The notes: a model not told the origin generated them from the sequence alone. A stretch of 64,000 bases of DNA from Brachybacterium ginsengisoli (GCF_002407065.1 NZ_CP023564.1:992001-1056000), one strand, 5' to 3'; shown: positions 43,665-62,047, counted from the first letter of the stretch. Numbers and translations: made by a program.

Positions 43665-44525
43665 GTGACCGATCTCCTCGAGCTGACCCGCACCGACCTG
43701 ACCGCGGAGGAGCTCGTGGTGTCCGCGGGGGAGATCCTCGCCCGGTACGACCACCTCACCCAGGACTCGGGGAACGTCTCCTGGCTGGTGAGGACCCCAG
43801 GGGCGGATCTCTTCGTCAAGACGGCAGGGACCCGGGCGCCGACGCCCGCCGGAGCGGCTGTCCCGTATCTCGACCACGCCGGTCGCCTCGGGCTGCTGCG
43901 CTCCGCCGTGGAGATCGCGCGCAGCGTCGACCACCCTGTCCTCGCCCGGCTGCGCACCGTGATCGAGACGGCCGACGGCCCCGCCCTCGTCTACGACCGG
44001 GCGCCCGGCGAGCTGGTCGGAGCGCCCTCCGCGCAGCGTGCGGATCCGACGTCGACGTACCGACGTTTCGCCGCAGCCACGGAGGAGCTCAGGCTGGCGG
44101 TCTTCGATCAGCTGCTCGATGCCCATGTCGCCCTGGAATCCGCCGGATGGGTGGCCTGCGATCTGTACGACGGGTGCCTCATGGTCGACCTGGCCACAGG
44201 GCATCTGACCCTGATCGATCTCGACACCTACCGGCGCGGCGCCTCCACCAACGAGATGGGCCGAATGTTCGGCGCGAGCAGGTTCATGGCTCCCGAGGAG
44301 TTCGAGCTGGGCGCTCCGCTGGATGCGCGCACCACCGTGTTCACCCTCGGCCGGATGGTGCGACATTTCGGGACCGGCCTGAGCGAGGACCTCGCGGACT
44401 TCTGCGGGGGAGCGGAGACCGCCGAGGTCATCGAGCGAGCGACGTGTCCGGCACGGGCGGAGCGCTTCGGCACCGTCCGCGAGCTCGCCACGGCGTGGAC
44501 CGCGAGCCGATCCTCGATGCGGTGA
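43665..44525 (+). CDS. divergent protein-kinase-fold protein
   Basis: The 286-residue soluble protein has a degenerate protein-kinase layout: a possible ATP lysine in DLFVKTAGT (about residue 51), a catalytic-loop-like VACDLYDGCLMVD (about 163-175) with the Asp but without the usual Asn, LIDLDTYRRG (about 183) in place of DFG, an activation-segment end SRFMAPEEFELG resembling the APE motif, and LDARTTVFTLGRMV resembling the DxWSxG helix. It carries no sensor or membrane domain. It stands alone between the rplA terminator and the L10 leader and starts in leaderless geometry. It could be an active atypical kinase or a pseudokinase. Confidence 0.7.
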   Translation: MTDLLELTRTDLTAEELVVSAGEILARYDHLTQDSGNVSWLVRTPGADLFVKTAGTRAPTPAGAAVPYLDHAGRLGLLRSAVEIARSVDHPVLARLRTVIETADGPALVYDRAPGELVGAPSAQRADPTSTYRRFAAATEELRLAVFDQLLDAHVALESAGWVACDLYDGCLMVDLATGHLTLIDLDTYRRGASTNEMGRMFGASRFMAPEEFELGAPLDARTTVFTLGRMVRHFGTGLSEDLADFCGGAETAEVIERATCPARAERFGTVRELATAWTASRSSMR

Positions 44526-44601
44526 GGCGCGCCGGGTGAGGATCTGAGCGATGTGACGCAGAACGCCGCCCGCGCCATGGCGCCATCGCACCGCTCTGGT
44601 C

Positions 44602-44607
44602 TACTCT
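44602..44607 (+). promoter_or_regulatory. -10 of the L10 operon
   Basis: TACTCT, which would start the leader near 44614. No clear -35. Confidence 0.45.
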
Positions 44608-44613
44608 GGACCT

Positions 44614-44834
44614 ACCGAAGACCGCCGGTCGTCGTCCTCGACCTCGAGGATGATCGAAGAAATCCCTCCGGGATGGCCTGCGCAGGTGAAGAAGCGACCC
44701 TCGTACGGTCGTGCCCGTCCGGCCCTGGCCGGTGCGGCTCCCGTGCGATCGAGGCCTCGACACTTGCGTGTCGAGGCCTTTTCCGTTCCTGGGACGCCTT
44801 CACCCGGTGGCGAGAGACCTCTGGAAGGAGGGCC
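44614..44834 (+). ncRNA. L10 (rplJ) leader with attenuator
   Basis: An untranslated leader of about 220 nt before rplJ, the place where L10(L12) complexes bind to autoregulate the operon. It contains several helices and ends in the intrinsic terminator at 44752-44782, 52 nt before the rplJ start, so readthrough must be controlled. Assignment rests on position and the attenuator; the L10-binding kink-turn was not modelled. Confidence 0.65.
44752..44782 (+). terminator. attenuator in the L10 leader
   Basis: A perfect 11-bp stem (AGGCCTCGACA) with a 6-nt loop followed by TTTT, the only hairpin in the window with a canonical U tract. Confidence 0.85.
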
Positions 44835-45353
44835 ATGGCGAACCCCGAAAAGGTCGACGCCGTCGCCGAGATCGTGGACCTGTTCCGCGATTCCGACGCC
44901 GCCGTCATCACCGAGTATCGCGGGCTCAGCGTGGGGGAGCTCAAGGAGCTCCGCCGCTCGCTGGGTTCCGAGACGACCTACGCCGTGGTGAAGAACACGC
45001 TCACGGAGATCGCCGCCCGCGAGGCCGGCATCGACGTGTTCGACGGCACGCTCAGCGGGCCGACCGCTATCGCCTTCATCAAGGGCGAGCCGGTGGAGCC
45101 TGCGAAGGCTCTGCGTGACTTCGCCAAGACCCACGAGAACCTCGTGGTCAAGTCCGGCTACTTCGAGGGCAAGCTGCTCTCGAAGGAGGACGTCCAGAAG
45201 CTCGCGGACCTCGAGTCCCGCGAGGTCCTGCTGGCCAAGGCAGCCGGCGCCATGAAGGCGTCGATGTCCAAGGCCGCCGCAGTGTTTGCGGCGCCGCTGT
45301 CCAAGACGGCGCGCACCGTGGACGCGCTGCGGGCAAAGCAGGAGGCCGCCTGA
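44835..45353 (+). CDS. rplJ: 50S ribosomal protein uL10
   Basis: The 172-residue protein matches L10: [35 protein letters not shown] and [17 protein letters not shown] in the rRNA-binding part, and a C-terminal helix ([16 protein letters not shown]) that carries L7/L12 dimers. AAGGAGG lies 5 nt before the ATG. It is the first gene after the attenuator; rplL follows after 144 nt. Confidence 0.98.
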   Translation: MANPEKVDAVAEIVDLFRDSDAAVITEYRGLSVGELKELRRSLGSETTYAVVKNTLTEIAAREAGIDVFDGTLSGPTAIAFIKGEPVEPAKALRDFAKTHENLVVKSGYFEGKLLSKEDVQKLADLESREVLLAKAAGAMKASMSKAAAVFAAPLSKTARTVDALRAKQEAA

Positions 45354-45497
45354 GCCTCGGCTCACGGCTTCCGCACCACAGCCTCAGCGCTGTCCCCCGA
45401 CGGCTCCCCATGGAGCGGTCGGACCGAAAGACCTGGCGCGCATGCGCCGCCTGACACCGCAGGGACGCAGGTCCCACCAACAGGAAGGATTGCCACC

Positions 45498-45887
45498 ATG
45501 GCAAAGCTCAGCAACGACGAGCTCATCGAAGCTTTCAAGGAGATGTCCCTCATCGAGCTCTCTGAGTTCGTGAAGACGTTCGAGGACGTCTTCGACGTCA
45601 CCGCCGCCGCCCCCGTGGCCGTGGCTGCTGCCGGTGGCGCTGCCGCCGGTGGCGAGGCCGCCGCCGAGGAGGAGAAGGATGAGTTCGACGTCATCCTCGA
45701 GTCCGCCGGTTCCGCGAAGATCGCCGTCATCAAGGAGGTGCGCGGCCTCACCTCCCTCGGTCTGAAGGAGGCCAAGGCGCTCGTCGACGAGGCCCCCAAG
45801 GCCGTCCTCGAGGGTGTCAAGAAGGACGACGCCGAGGCTGCCAAGGCGAAGCTCGAGGAGGCCGGCGCGACCGTCTCCGTCAAGTGA
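45498..45887 (+). CDS. rplL: 50S ribosomal protein bL12 (L7/L12)
   Basis: The 129-residue protein has the dimerising N-terminal domain ([31 protein letters not shown]), an Ala/Gly hinge, and the C-terminal factor-binding domain [45 protein letters not shown]. It recruits translational GTPases. AGGAAGG precedes the ATG. A strong terminator at 45942 separates it from rpoB. Confidence 0.98.
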   Translation: MAKLSNDELIEAFKEMSLIELSEFVKTFEDVFDVTAAAPVAVAAAGGAAAGGEAAAEEEKDEFDVILESAGSAKIAVIKEVRGLTSLGLKEAKALVDEAPKAVLEGVKKDDAEAAKAKLEEAGATVSVK

Positions 45888-45941
45888 TCTCCGGCGCACG
45901 CTGAGGCGCGCGCCTGATCCGACGGCAGTCGCACTGCTCCT

Positions 45942-45975
45942 GAAGGGCCGTCCCGCATCTGCGGGGCGGCCCTTC
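45942..45975 (+). terminator. terminator of rplJ-rplL
   Basis: A 16-bp stem (effectively 15 bp with a 4-nt loop) containing one U.G wobble. Confidence 0.85.
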
Positions 45976-46154
45976 TGCATGCCCGGGAACGGGAGCCGCT
46001 CGCGAGGACGCGGGCGCCGCCGCCTGCGCCGGGTCGCCGTGCGGCCCGGGGCGCATCGGGGCTCCGGCGCTGCCAGCGCCGCTGAAGACGCCGGCGCAGA
46101 AATCACGGATCTGCCTCTGACGTGCCGCGACACACCGGGGGAGGGGCCGCCTAC
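45976..46154. other. GC-rich spacer before the rpoB promoters
   Basis: I see no gene, repeat or conserved RNA here; it only separates the rplL terminator from the rpoB promoters. Confidence 0.6.
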
Positions 46155-46183
46155 TTGACTCACGGAGCATTTCCCACCATCCT
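46155..46183 (+). promoter_or_regulatory. rpoB upstream promoter P1
   Basis: TTGACT (46155-46160), 17-nt spacer, CATCCT (46178-46183). Confidence 0.5.
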
Positions 46184-46331
46184 TCTGTGCGTACGGAGCT
46201 GTTCCTGTCGCAGGTTCCCGGTGTGAAGTCCCCGCCGGGCCGGTCGAGTCAGACAGGCAGGAGAGCCCGGGAGAACACCCGCGCCAGGCATATAGCGGCC
46301 GACGCGGATGGGCTGGTCGCCCCCGCGGCCC

Positions 46332-46360
46332 TTGCGCCCATCCGCGATTTCTTGTATGCT
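46332..46360 (+). promoter_or_regulatory. rpoB proximal promoter P2
   Basis: TTGCGC (46332-46337), 17-nt spacer, TATGCT (46355-46360); the sequence CTTGTATGCT is shared with the tRNA-Trp promoter. It lies 125 nt before rpoB. Confidence 0.65.
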
Positions 46361-46485
46361 CGTTCCTTGCGCCGTGTGCCTCCCGTCGGATCTGCCGCAC
46401 CGTTCTTCATCGGACCTGCTCCACTGCCCTGATGGGTCGTTCACCGCGCCTGGGATTCCGTCATCGGCCTGTGGAAGGACCCCCC

Positions 46486-49974
<3,489 letters not shown>

Positions 49975-50089
49975 CGGACGGGGGTCCGGGACGACGGTCC
50001 CAGCGCATCGGCGCTGAGCATCGTCCCGGCCCCGCCCTCGACCCCCCGTTCCCTCAGACACCAGACTTCCGATCGAGAGAAGGACACCT

Positions 50090-53974
<3,885 letters not shown>

Positions 53975-54010
53975 TCCGGAACCGCCCCTGAGGCGGTGAC
54001 GGACCGGATG

Positions 54011-54054
54011 ACGCCGCAGGGCGGTCCCACCACGGTGGGGCCGCCCTGCGGCGT
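54011..54054 (+). terminator. terminator of rpoBC
   Basis: A 21-bp stem with a 2-nt loop and one U.G wobble, 36 nt after the stop. The longest stem in the window. Confidence 0.88.
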
Positions 54055-55748
<1,694 letters not shown>

Positions 55749-55780
55749 GGTCCTCGGACCGATCGGTCATCGATCACTCC

Positions 55781-55812
55781 ACGAGCGCGTCGCCCATGGG
55801 CGGCGCGCTCGT
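55781..55812 (+). terminator. terminator of rpfB
   Basis: A 15-bp stem with a 2-nt loop and one U.G wobble, 32 nt after the stop. Confidence 0.8.
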
Positions 55813-55902
55813 CTCATCCTGCCTGTACCGCGTCCGGGCGCTTCCGAGCAACTTCGTGGACACAGGGCGACATGTGATCTGCGTCGGAACCGGGAGGAAG
55901 CT

Positions 55903-55932
55903 TTGACCGCGTCCGGCGCACCTCAGTAGACT
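55903..55932 (+). promoter_or_regulatory. promoter of the str operon (rpsL-rpsG-fusA-tuf)
   Basis: TTGACC (55903-55908), 18-nt spacer, TAGACT (55927-55932). The -10 is centred inside an inverted repeat CGCACCT-N11-AGGTGCG (55917-55941). Confidence 0.75.
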
Positions 55933-55941
55933 CAAGGTGCG
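55917..55941. repeat. inverted repeat around the str-operon -10
   Basis: CGCACCT and AGGTGCG, perfect 7-bp arms separated by 11 bp that contain most of the -10 hexamer. Confidence 0.65.
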
Positions 55942-56253
55942 TCCGGAGTGCCCTCTGGTCGTGACCCGGGACTGACCCGCGGACCTTTCGGGGCTGCGGG
56001 GGATGTCCCCCGCGAGGAGCGGATCCTCGCGGCGTGCCCGAATACGAGACGGCGGCCGGCCCGGCCTCCCGATCGTGGGCACCGATCACGGTCCTCCAGG
56101 ACGTCCGTCAGGTGCCATCACCTGTCGGGCGGGTCGATCCGCAGTGCTCCCCGGGCCGGGGGAGCGGCGCGTCGGGTCGCCGGCCGTGAGAACGGCCGAA
56201 GATGTCGATCCAGCGATGCGAACAGCATCGATGGCCGAACAGGAAGAGAAGCT
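55942..56253 (+). other. long untranslated leader of rpsL
   Basis: About 310 nt between the str promoter and rpsL with several potential helices (for example GGGGGATGTCCCCC near 55999). I recognise no riboswitch and no coding region here. Confidence 0.5.
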
Positions 56254-56628
56254 GTGCCCACTATTCAGCAGTTGGTGCGCAAGGGGAGGAACGCGAAGTC
56301 GTCCGCCTCGAAGACGCCCGCGCTCAAGGGTTCGCCCCAGCGCCGCGGTGTCTGCACGCGCGTCTACACCCAGACCCCCAAGAAGCCGAACTCCGCGCTG
56401 CGCAAGATCGCGCGTGTGAAGCTGTCGACCGGCGTCGAGGTGACCGCCTACATCCCCGGCGAGGGCCACAACCTCCAGGAGCACTCCATCGTGCTCGTCC
56501 GCGGCGGTCGTGTGAAGGACCTGCCCGGCGTGCGCTACAAGATCGTGCGTGGCGCTCTTGACACCCAGTCCGTCAAGGGTCGCCAGCAGGCCCGCTCCCG
56601 CTACGGCGCCAAGAAGGAGAAGAAGTAA
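56254..56628 (+). CDS. rpsL: 30S ribosomal protein uS12
   Basis: The 124-residue protein starts at GTG 56254 ([12 protein letters not shown]) and has the S12 hallmarks [21 protein letters not shown] and [34 protein letters not shown]. The lysines tied to streptomycin resistance ([17 protein letters not shown]) are wild type. GAAGAG lies upstream. Its TAA overlaps the rpsG ATG by one base. Confidence 0.98.
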   Translation: MPTIQQLVRKGRNAKSSASKTPALKGSPQRRGVCTRVYTQTPKKPNSALRKIARVKLSTGVEVTAYIPGEGHNLQEHSIVLVRGGRVKDLPGVRYKIVRGALDTQSVKGRQQARSRYGAKKEKK

Positions 56629-57098
56629 TGCCTCGTAAGGGCCCCGCTCCCAAGCGCCAGCTCGTCGTCGACCCGGTCTTCGGCTCGCCGATCGTCACGC
56701 AGCTCATCAACAAGATCCTCCTGGACGGCAAGAAGACCGTCGCCGAGGGCATCGTCTACGGCGCGCTCGAGGGCGCCCGTGAGAAGAACGGCCAGGACCC
56801 GGTCGTCACCCTGAAGAAGGCGCTGGACAACATCCGTCCGTCGCTCGAGGTCCGCTCCCGCCGCGTCGGCGGTGCGACCTACCAGGTCCCGATCGAGGTC
56901 AAGCCCGGCCGTGCCACCACCCTGGCGCTGCGCTGGCTGGTCAGCTACGCCCGTGCGCGTCGCGAGAACACCATGACCGAGCGTCTGATGAACGAGATCC
57001 TGGACGCCTCCAACGGCCTCGGCGCCGCTGTCAAGCGTCGCGAGGACACCCACAAGATGGCCGAGTCCAACCGGGCCTTCGCTCACTACCGCTGGTGA
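56628..57098 (+). CDS. rpsG: 30S ribosomal protein uS7
   Basis: The 156-residue protein matches S7 end to end: [60 protein letters not shown] and [18 protein letters not shown]. It nucleates assembly of the 30S head. It is coupled to rpsL by a TAATG junction. Confidence 0.98.
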   Translation: MPRKGPAPKRQLVVDPVFGSPIVTQLINKILLDGKKTVAEGIVYGALEGAREKNGQDPVVTLKKALDNIRPSLEVRSRRVGGATYQVPIEVKPGRATTLALRWLVSYARARRENTMTERLMNEILDASNGLGAAVKRREDTHKMAESNRAFAHYRW

Positions 57099-57103
57099 GT
57101 CCA

Positions 57104-57137
57104 CGGTGGGGTCCACCCTCGCGGGTGGACCCCACCG
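57104..57137 (+). terminator. strong hairpin between rpsG and fusA
   Basis: A perfect 14-bp stem (CGGTGGGGTCCACC) with a 6-nt loop, 5 nt after the rpsG stop. Being inside the str operon it may attenuate or protect the 3' end of an upstream message rather than fully terminate. Confidence 0.65.
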
Positions 57138-57189
57138 AGCGCCCTCCGGCAGCTCCACCAGCATCCGTTCTCCAGAAAGGCACAAGCCC

Positions 57190-59337
57190 GTGGCACTCGA
57201 AGTGCTCAGCGACCTGAACAAGGTCCGCAACATCGGCATCATGGCTCACATCGATGCCGGCAAGACCACCACGACCGAGCGCATCCTCTTCTACACCGGC
57301 GTGAACTACAAGATGGGCGAGACCCACGACGGCGCCGGGACGATGGACTGGATGGAGCAGGAGAAGGAGCGCGGCATCACGATCACGTCGGCCGCGACGA
57401 CCTGCTACTGGCACGACAACCAGATCAACATCATCGACACCCCCGGGCACGTCGACTTCACCGTCGAGGTGGAGCGTTCGCTCCGCGTGCTCGACGGCGC
57501 CGTCGCCGTGTTCGACGGCAAGGAGGGCGTCGAGCCCCAGTCGGAGACCGTCTGGCGCCAGGCCGACAAGTACGAGGTCCCGCGCATCTGCTTCGTCAAC
57601 AAGATGGACAAGCTGGGCGCCGACTTCTTCTTCACCGTCAAGACGATCGTCGATCGCCTCGGCGCGAAGCCGCTGGTCATGCAGGTTCCGATCGGCGCAG
57701 AGAACGACTTCCGCGGCATCATCGACCTCGTCGAGATGAAGGCCTACGACTGGCCCGAGACTCTCGAGGAGGACATGGCGGCGATCAACTCCAAGAAGGG
57801 TGACCCCTCGCTCGGCCAGTGGCAGCGCGAGATCCCGATCCCCGAGGATCTGGCGGACACCGTCGAGGAGTACCGCAACAAGCTCGTCGAGGACGTCGCC
57901 GAGAGCTCCGAGGAGCTCATGGAGAAGTACCTCGAGGAGGGCGACCTCACCGTCGACGAGCTCAAGGCCGGCATCCGGTCCATGACCGTCAACTCGGAGG
58001 CCTACCCCGTCTTCTGCGGCACCGCCTTCAAGAACAAGGGCGTCCAGCCCATGCTCAACGGCGTCATCGACTACCTCCCCTCGCCCCTCGACGTGCCGCC
58101 GATGATCGGCCACGACGTCAAGGACGAGGAGAAGGAGCTCACCCGCAAGCCCGACTGGGACGAGCCCTTCTCGGCTCTCGCCTTCAAGGTCGCCGCGCAC
58201 CCGTTCTTCGGGTCGCTGACCTACGTGCGCGTCTACTCCGGTCAGGTGCAGCAGGGCATGCAGATCCTGAACGCCACCACCGGCAAGAAGGAGCGCGTCG
58301 GCAAGCTGTTCCAGATGCACTCCAACAAGGAGAACCCGGTGGAGGAGGCCTTCGCGGGCCACATCTACGCGTTCATCGGCCTCAAGGACACCACCACCGG
58401 TGACACCCTCTGCGATCCGGCGAACCCGATCCAGCTGGAGTCCATGAGCTTCCCGGAGCCGGTCATCTCGGTGGCCATCGAGCCCAAGACCAAGGGCGAC
58501 CAGGAGAAGCTGGGTGTGGCCATCCAGAAGCTCGCCAAGGAGGATCCCACCTTCCAGGTGCAGCTCGACGAGGAGACCGGCCAGACCGTCATCCGCGGCA
58601 TGGGCGAGCTCCACCTCGACATCCTCGTGGACCGCATGCGTCGCGAGTTCAACGTCGAGGCCAACATCGGCAAGCCGCAGGTGGCCTACCGCGAGACGAT
58701 CAAGCGGACGGTGGAGAAGTTCGACTTCACCCACAAGAAGCAGACCGGTGGCTCCGGCCAGTTCGCCAAGGTGCAGATCACCTTCGGCCCGCTGACCGAC
58801 GCCGAGGACGGCGTGTTCTACGAGTTCGAGAACAAGGTCACCGGCGGTCGCATCCCGCGCGAGTACATCCCGAGCATCGATGCGGGCATCCAGGACGCCC
58901 TTCAGGGCGGCATCATGGCCGGTTACCCGGTCGTGAACGTCAAGGCCTCTCTCCTGGACGGCGCCTACCACGACGTCGACTCCTCGGAGATGGCCTTCAA
59001 GATCGCCGGCTCCATGGCGGCCAAGGAGGCCCTGCGCAAGGCGCAGCCGGTCCTCCTCGAGCCCCTCATGGACGTCGAGGTCCGTACTCCGGAGGAGTAC
59101 ATGGGAGATGTCATCGGCGACCTGAACTCCCGGCGAGGTCAGGTCCAGTCGATGGAGGACGCGAGCGGGGTCAAGATCGTCCGTGCTCTCGTCCCGCTGT
59201 CCGAGATGTTCGGGTACGTCGGCGACCTGCGGTCCAAGACCCAGGGTCGCGCGATGTACACGATGCAGTTCGACAGCTACGCGGAGGTCCCCGGCAGCAT
59301 TGCTGAGGAGATCGTCGCGAAGACCCGGGGCGAGTGA
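57190..59337 (+). CDS. fusA: elongation factor G
   Basis: The 715-residue translocase starts at GTG 57190 ([37 protein letters not shown]). G-domain motifs [13 protein letters not shown] and NKMDKLG are intact, and domains II-V follow ([50 protein letters not shown]). AGAAAGG precedes the start. It lies between two hairpins, 92 nt after rpsG and 128 nt before tuf. Confidence 0.98.
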   Translation: MALEVLSDLNKVRNIGIMAHIDAGKTTTTERILFYTGVNYKMGETHDGAGTMDWMEQEKERGITITSAATTCYWHDNQINIIDTPGHVDFTVEVERSLRVLDGAVAVFDGKEGVEPQSETVWRQADKYEVPRICFVNKMDKLGADFFFTVKTIVDRLGAKPLVMQVPIGAENDFRGIIDLVEMKAYDWPETLEEDMAAINSKKGDPSLGQWQREIPIPEDLADTVEEYRNKLVEDVAESSEELMEKYLEEGDLTVDELKAGIRSMTVNSEAYPVFCGTAFKNKGVQPMLNGVIDYLPSPLDVPPMIGHDVKDEEKELTRKPDWDEPFSALAFKVAAHPFFGSLTYVRVYSGQVQQGMQILNATTGKKERVGKLFQMHSNKENPVEEAFAGHIYAFIGLKDTTTGDTLCDPANPIQLESMSFPEPVISVAIEPKTKGDQEKLGVAIQKLAKEDPTFQVQLDEETGQTVIRGMGELHLDILVDRMRREFNVEANIGKPQVAYRETIKRTVEKFDFTHKKQTGGSGQFAKVQITFGPLTDAEDGVFYEFENKVTGGRIPREYIPSIDAGIQDALQGGIMAGYPVVNVKASLLDGAYHDVDSSEMAFKIAGSMAAKEALRKAQPVLLEPLMDVEVRTPEEYMGDVIGDLNSRRGQVQSMEDASGVKIVRALVPLSEMFGYVGDLRSKTQGRAMYTMQFDSYAEVPGSIAEEIVAKTRGE

Positions 59338-59343
59338 GAAGTA

Positions 59344-59377
59344 GGGGGAACAGGTAGGCTCCTTCTCCTGTTCCCCC
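59344..59377 (+). terminator. hairpin between fusA and tuf
   Basis: A perfect 11-bp stem (GGGGGAACAGG/CCTGTTCCCCC) with a 12-nt loop, 6 nt after the fusA stop. Confidence 0.6.
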
Positions 59378-59465
59378 GCTCTTCCATCGGACCTCCCTCT
59401 CACACGGAGGGGATCCGATCCCGATCCAGAAGTACCACGATTAGAAGTCCTAGGAGGACACCATC

Positions 59466-60653
59466 ATGGCGAAGGCCAAGTTCGAGCGGACCAAGCCGCA
59501 CGTCAACATCGGCACCATCGGTCACGTCGACCACGGCAAGACCACGCTGAGCGCTGCGATCTCGAAGGTTCTGTACGACAAGTTCCCCGAGGTCAACCAG
59601 AAGCGTGACTTCGACACGATCGACAACGCGCCCGAGGAGAAGCAGCGCGGCATCACGATCAACGTCTCGCACATCGAGTACGAGACCGACAAGCGCCACT
59701 ACGCGCACGTCGACGCCCCCGGCCACGCCGACTACGTGAAGAACATGATCACCGGCGCCGCTCAGATGGACGGCGCGATCCTCGTGGTCGCCGCCACCGA
59801 CGGCCCGATGGCTCAGACCCGTGAGCACGTGCTGCTCGCCAAGCAGGTCGGCGTTCCCTACCTGCTCGCCGCTCTCAACAAGTCCGACATGGTCGACGAC
59901 GAGGAGATCCTCGAGCTCGTCGAGATGGAGGTCCGCGAGATGCTGGGCGCTCAGGGCTTCGACGAGGACGCACCGGTCATCCAGGTGTCCGCTCTCAAGG
60001 CGCTCGAGGGCGACGAGAAGTGGGTCAAGAAGGTCGAAGAGCTCATGGAGGCCGTCGACGAGAACATCCCGGACCCGGTCCGCGATCTCGATCAGCCCTT
60101 CCTGATGCCCATCGAGGACGTCTTCACGATCCAGGGTCGTGGCACCGTCGTCACCGGCAAGGTCGACCGCGGCAAGCTCGCGATCAACTCCGAGGTCGAG
60201 ATCCTGGGCATCCGCGATCCCCAGAAGACGATCGTCACCGGTATCGAGATGTTCCACAAGCAGATGGACGAGGCGTGGGCCGGCGAGAACTGCGGTCTGC
60301 TGCTGCGTGGCACCAAGCGTGAGGACGTCGAGCGCGGCCAGGTCGTGGCCAAGCCCGGCACCATCACCCCCCACACCAACTTCGAGGCGCAGGTCTACAT
60401 CCTGTCCAAGGACGAGGGTGGCCGCCACAACCCGTTCTACTCGAACTACCGTCCGCAGTTCTACTTCCGGACCACCGACGTCACCGGCGTCATCACGCTG
60501 CCCGAGGGCACCGAGATGGTCATGCCCGGCGACAACACCGAGATGACGGTCGAGCTGATCCAGCCCATCGCCATGGAGGAGGGCCTCGGCTTCGCCATCC
60601 GTGAGGGTGGCCGCACCGTGGGCTCCGGCCGCGTCACCAAGATCACCAAGTGA
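59466..60653 (+). CDS. tuf: elongation factor Tu
   Basis: The 395-residue GTPase has [36 protein letters not shown] and [10 protein letters not shown] (G4), and ends [19 protein letters not shown] stands 8 nt before the ATG, the strongest Shine-Dalgarno in the window, as expected for one of the most abundant proteins. It closes the str operon with a perfect terminator. Confidence 0.99.
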   Translation: MAKAKFERTKPHVNIGTIGHVDHGKTTLSAAISKVLYDKFPEVNQKRDFDTIDNAPEEKQRGITINVSHIEYETDKRHYAHVDAPGHADYVKNMITGAAQMDGAILVVAATDGPMAQTREHVLLAKQVGVPYLLAALNKSDMVDDEEILELVEMEVREMLGAQGFDEDAPVIQVSALKALEGDEKWVKKVEELMEAVDENIPDPVRDLDQPFLMPIEDVFTIQGRGTVVTGKVDRGKLAINSEVEILGIRDPQKTIVTGIEMFHKQMDEAWAGENCGLLLRGTKREDVERGQVVAKPGTITPHTNFEAQVYILSKDEGGRHNPFYSNYRPQFYFRTTDVTGVITLPEGTEMVMPGDNTEMTVELIQPIAMEEGLGFAIREGGRTVGSGRVTKITK

Positions 60654-60714
60654 TCGAGGCGGGGGAGACCCCGCAGCGGTGAGGCTCTCGCACCCCGAGA
60701 GCTGAACAGCGGAA

Positions 60715-60751
60715 GAAGGCCCCGCACCGGGATGACCGGTGCGGGGCCTTC
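60715..60751. terminator. terminator of tuf
   Basis: A perfect 16-bp stem (GAAGGCCCCGCACCGG) with a 5-nt loop and TT in the descending arm; symmetrical enough to work in both directions. Confidence 0.88.
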
Positions 60752-60806
60752 TCGCTGCCTGGGGGAGCCGGTGGCTGGAGCTGTCGGGGAGGGGAGCGGA
60801 GTCGCC

Positions 60807-60870
60807 TGCGGGGCTCGGCTGCTGCGGGGCTCGGCTGCTGCTGAGCTCGAATGCTGCTGGGCTCGACGGA
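60807..60870. repeat. 16-bp tandem repeat (two exact and two degenerate units)
   Basis: TGCGGGGCTCGGCTGC at 60807-60822 and 60823-60838, then TGCTGAGCTCGAATGC and TGCTGGGCTCGACGGA. It lies in the 340-bp gap between two terminators where I find no gene. Confidence 0.75.
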
Positions 60871-61007
60871 GGGGCTCGACAGCGCGGCTGGTCTGCGGGC
60901 TCGTCCGCGTGGCTGGCCTGCGGGGCAGGCATGACGGGCTCGCCTGCGCGGCCCATGACGACGGCAGGCACCGCACCCGGGGCGATGAGAACCCTGGTGA
61001 CGAGAAG

Positions 61008-61040
61008 AGCCCCGCACAGGCGTCGATCCTGTGCGGGGCT
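61008..61040. terminator. terminator of the general-stress-type gene
   Basis: A perfect 13-bp stem (AGCCCCGCACAGG) with a 7-nt loop, 52 nt past the stop of the minus-strand gene. Confidence 0.75.
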
Positions 61041-61091
61041 CCGAGGTCGGCGGTCGCAGGTCGTCGAGAGCGCCCCGCGCGGCGCGCCGGA

Positions 61092-61949
61092 TCAGCGGGC
61101 GCCGTCGCCGCCCGGTCGCTGATCCTCGGGTGCGCGCTCGTCCTGGGGACGCGGTGCGGGGGAGGGCTGTTCGGGGGAGGAGCTCGACGAGGCGTCCTCG
61201 CGCAGCGGCGACCCGGCCGGCATGCCGAAGCTCGGCCGGCTGCTGCGCGGCGGGGTCGACGGGTCCGAGGTCGGCGCCGACTGGCCGTAGCTGGGCCGGG
61301 ACGGCGAGCCGGCCGACGGGGCGGCGGGTGTCCCGTAGGCGACGGGTGCCTGCGGCCGCGACCGGTCGTCGACGGGGCCGGATCCGAACGGGGCGTGAGG
61401 AGCGGGCGTGCTGTGCGGGCCCTCGGGCATCGGTGCTCGCGCCGGGGTGGGCGCCGCACCGGACTCGGCGAGGATCTGCTGTGCCTGGGCGGCGTGCTTG
61501 TGCTCGACCAGCAGCTCGTACTGCATCGGGATGGTGGCCGTCATCGAGGTGAAGTCCCTCCGGCCGCCGCTCATCGCGTACCCGATCACCGAGGAGACGG
61601 TGAAGAACACGATGCCCAGCACGACGCTCGTGAGGATCACGGTGAGGTTCCCGGGGGAGAGCAGGAGCAGCAGGAGCCCCAGGAACAGGCCCATCCAGAG
61701 CCCGGAGAGGGCGCCCTGGGAGATCACCTTGGGCCAGGTGCGGCGTCCGGTGACGCGCTCCATGAGCTTGAGGTCCGTGCCCACGATGAGCGTGCTCTGC
61801 ACGGGGAACTGCCTGTCCGCCAGGGTGTCGACGACCGACTGCACCTCCTGGTACGTGCTGTACACGCCGAGGGAGCGGGGGTACTCGAGATGGTAGAGGC
61901 GCGCCGTCAGCGGAGAGGCGGAGCGCGGCGACTGCGGCGGCTGGGTCAT
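61092..61949 (-). CDS. general stress protein 17M-like membrane protein
   Basis: The 285-residue protein has an N-terminal domain like the Bacillus general stress protein 17M family (YPRSLGVYSTYQEVQSVVDTLADRQFPVQSTLIVGTDLKLMERVTGR), then two transmembrane helices (LSGLWMGLFLGLLLLLLSPG and TVILTSVVLGIVFFTVSSVIGYAMS), the short TATIPMQYELLVEHKHAAQAQQIL and a Pro/Ser-rich disordered tail of about 120 residues. Function unknown. The ATG follows TACCGT by 7 nt. Confidence 0.78.
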   Translation of the reverse strand: MTQPPQSPRSASPLTARLYHLEYPRSLGVYSTYQEVQSVVDTLADRQFPVQSTLIVGTDLKLMERVTGRRTWPKVISQGALSGLWMGLFLGLLLLLLSPGNLTVILTSVVLGIVFFTVSSVIGYAMSGGRRDFTSMTATIPMQYELLVEHKHAAQAQQILAESGAAPTPARAPMPEGPHSTPAPHAPFGSGPVDDRSRPQAPVAYGTPAAPSAGSPSRPSYGQSAPTSDPSTPPRSSRPSFGMPAGSPLREDASSSSSPEQPSPAPRPQDERAPEDQRPGGDGAR

Positions 61950-61956
61950 GGCCCCT

Positions 61957-61962
61957 ACGGTA
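61957..61962 (-). promoter_or_regulatory. leaderless-type -10 for the general-stress-type gene
   Basis: TACCGT on the minus strand, 7 nt before the ATG at 61949. Confidence 0.5.
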
Positions 61963-62024
61963 GAGCAGTCGTGGGAGAAGAACCTGGACCCCGCCCGGAC
62001 GTCAGGTGGGCGCGGGAGGTAACG

Positions 62025-62047
62025 ATTCGTGACTCGCCCGAACGAAT
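62025..62047. promoter_or_regulatory. possible operator upstream of the sugar transporter
   Basis: Inverted repeat ATTCGT-N11-ACGAAT overlapping a TGGACA (62047-62052) that pairs with TACTAG (62071-62076, 18-nt spacer). A repressor bound here would block transcription of the transporter operon. Confidence 0.4.
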
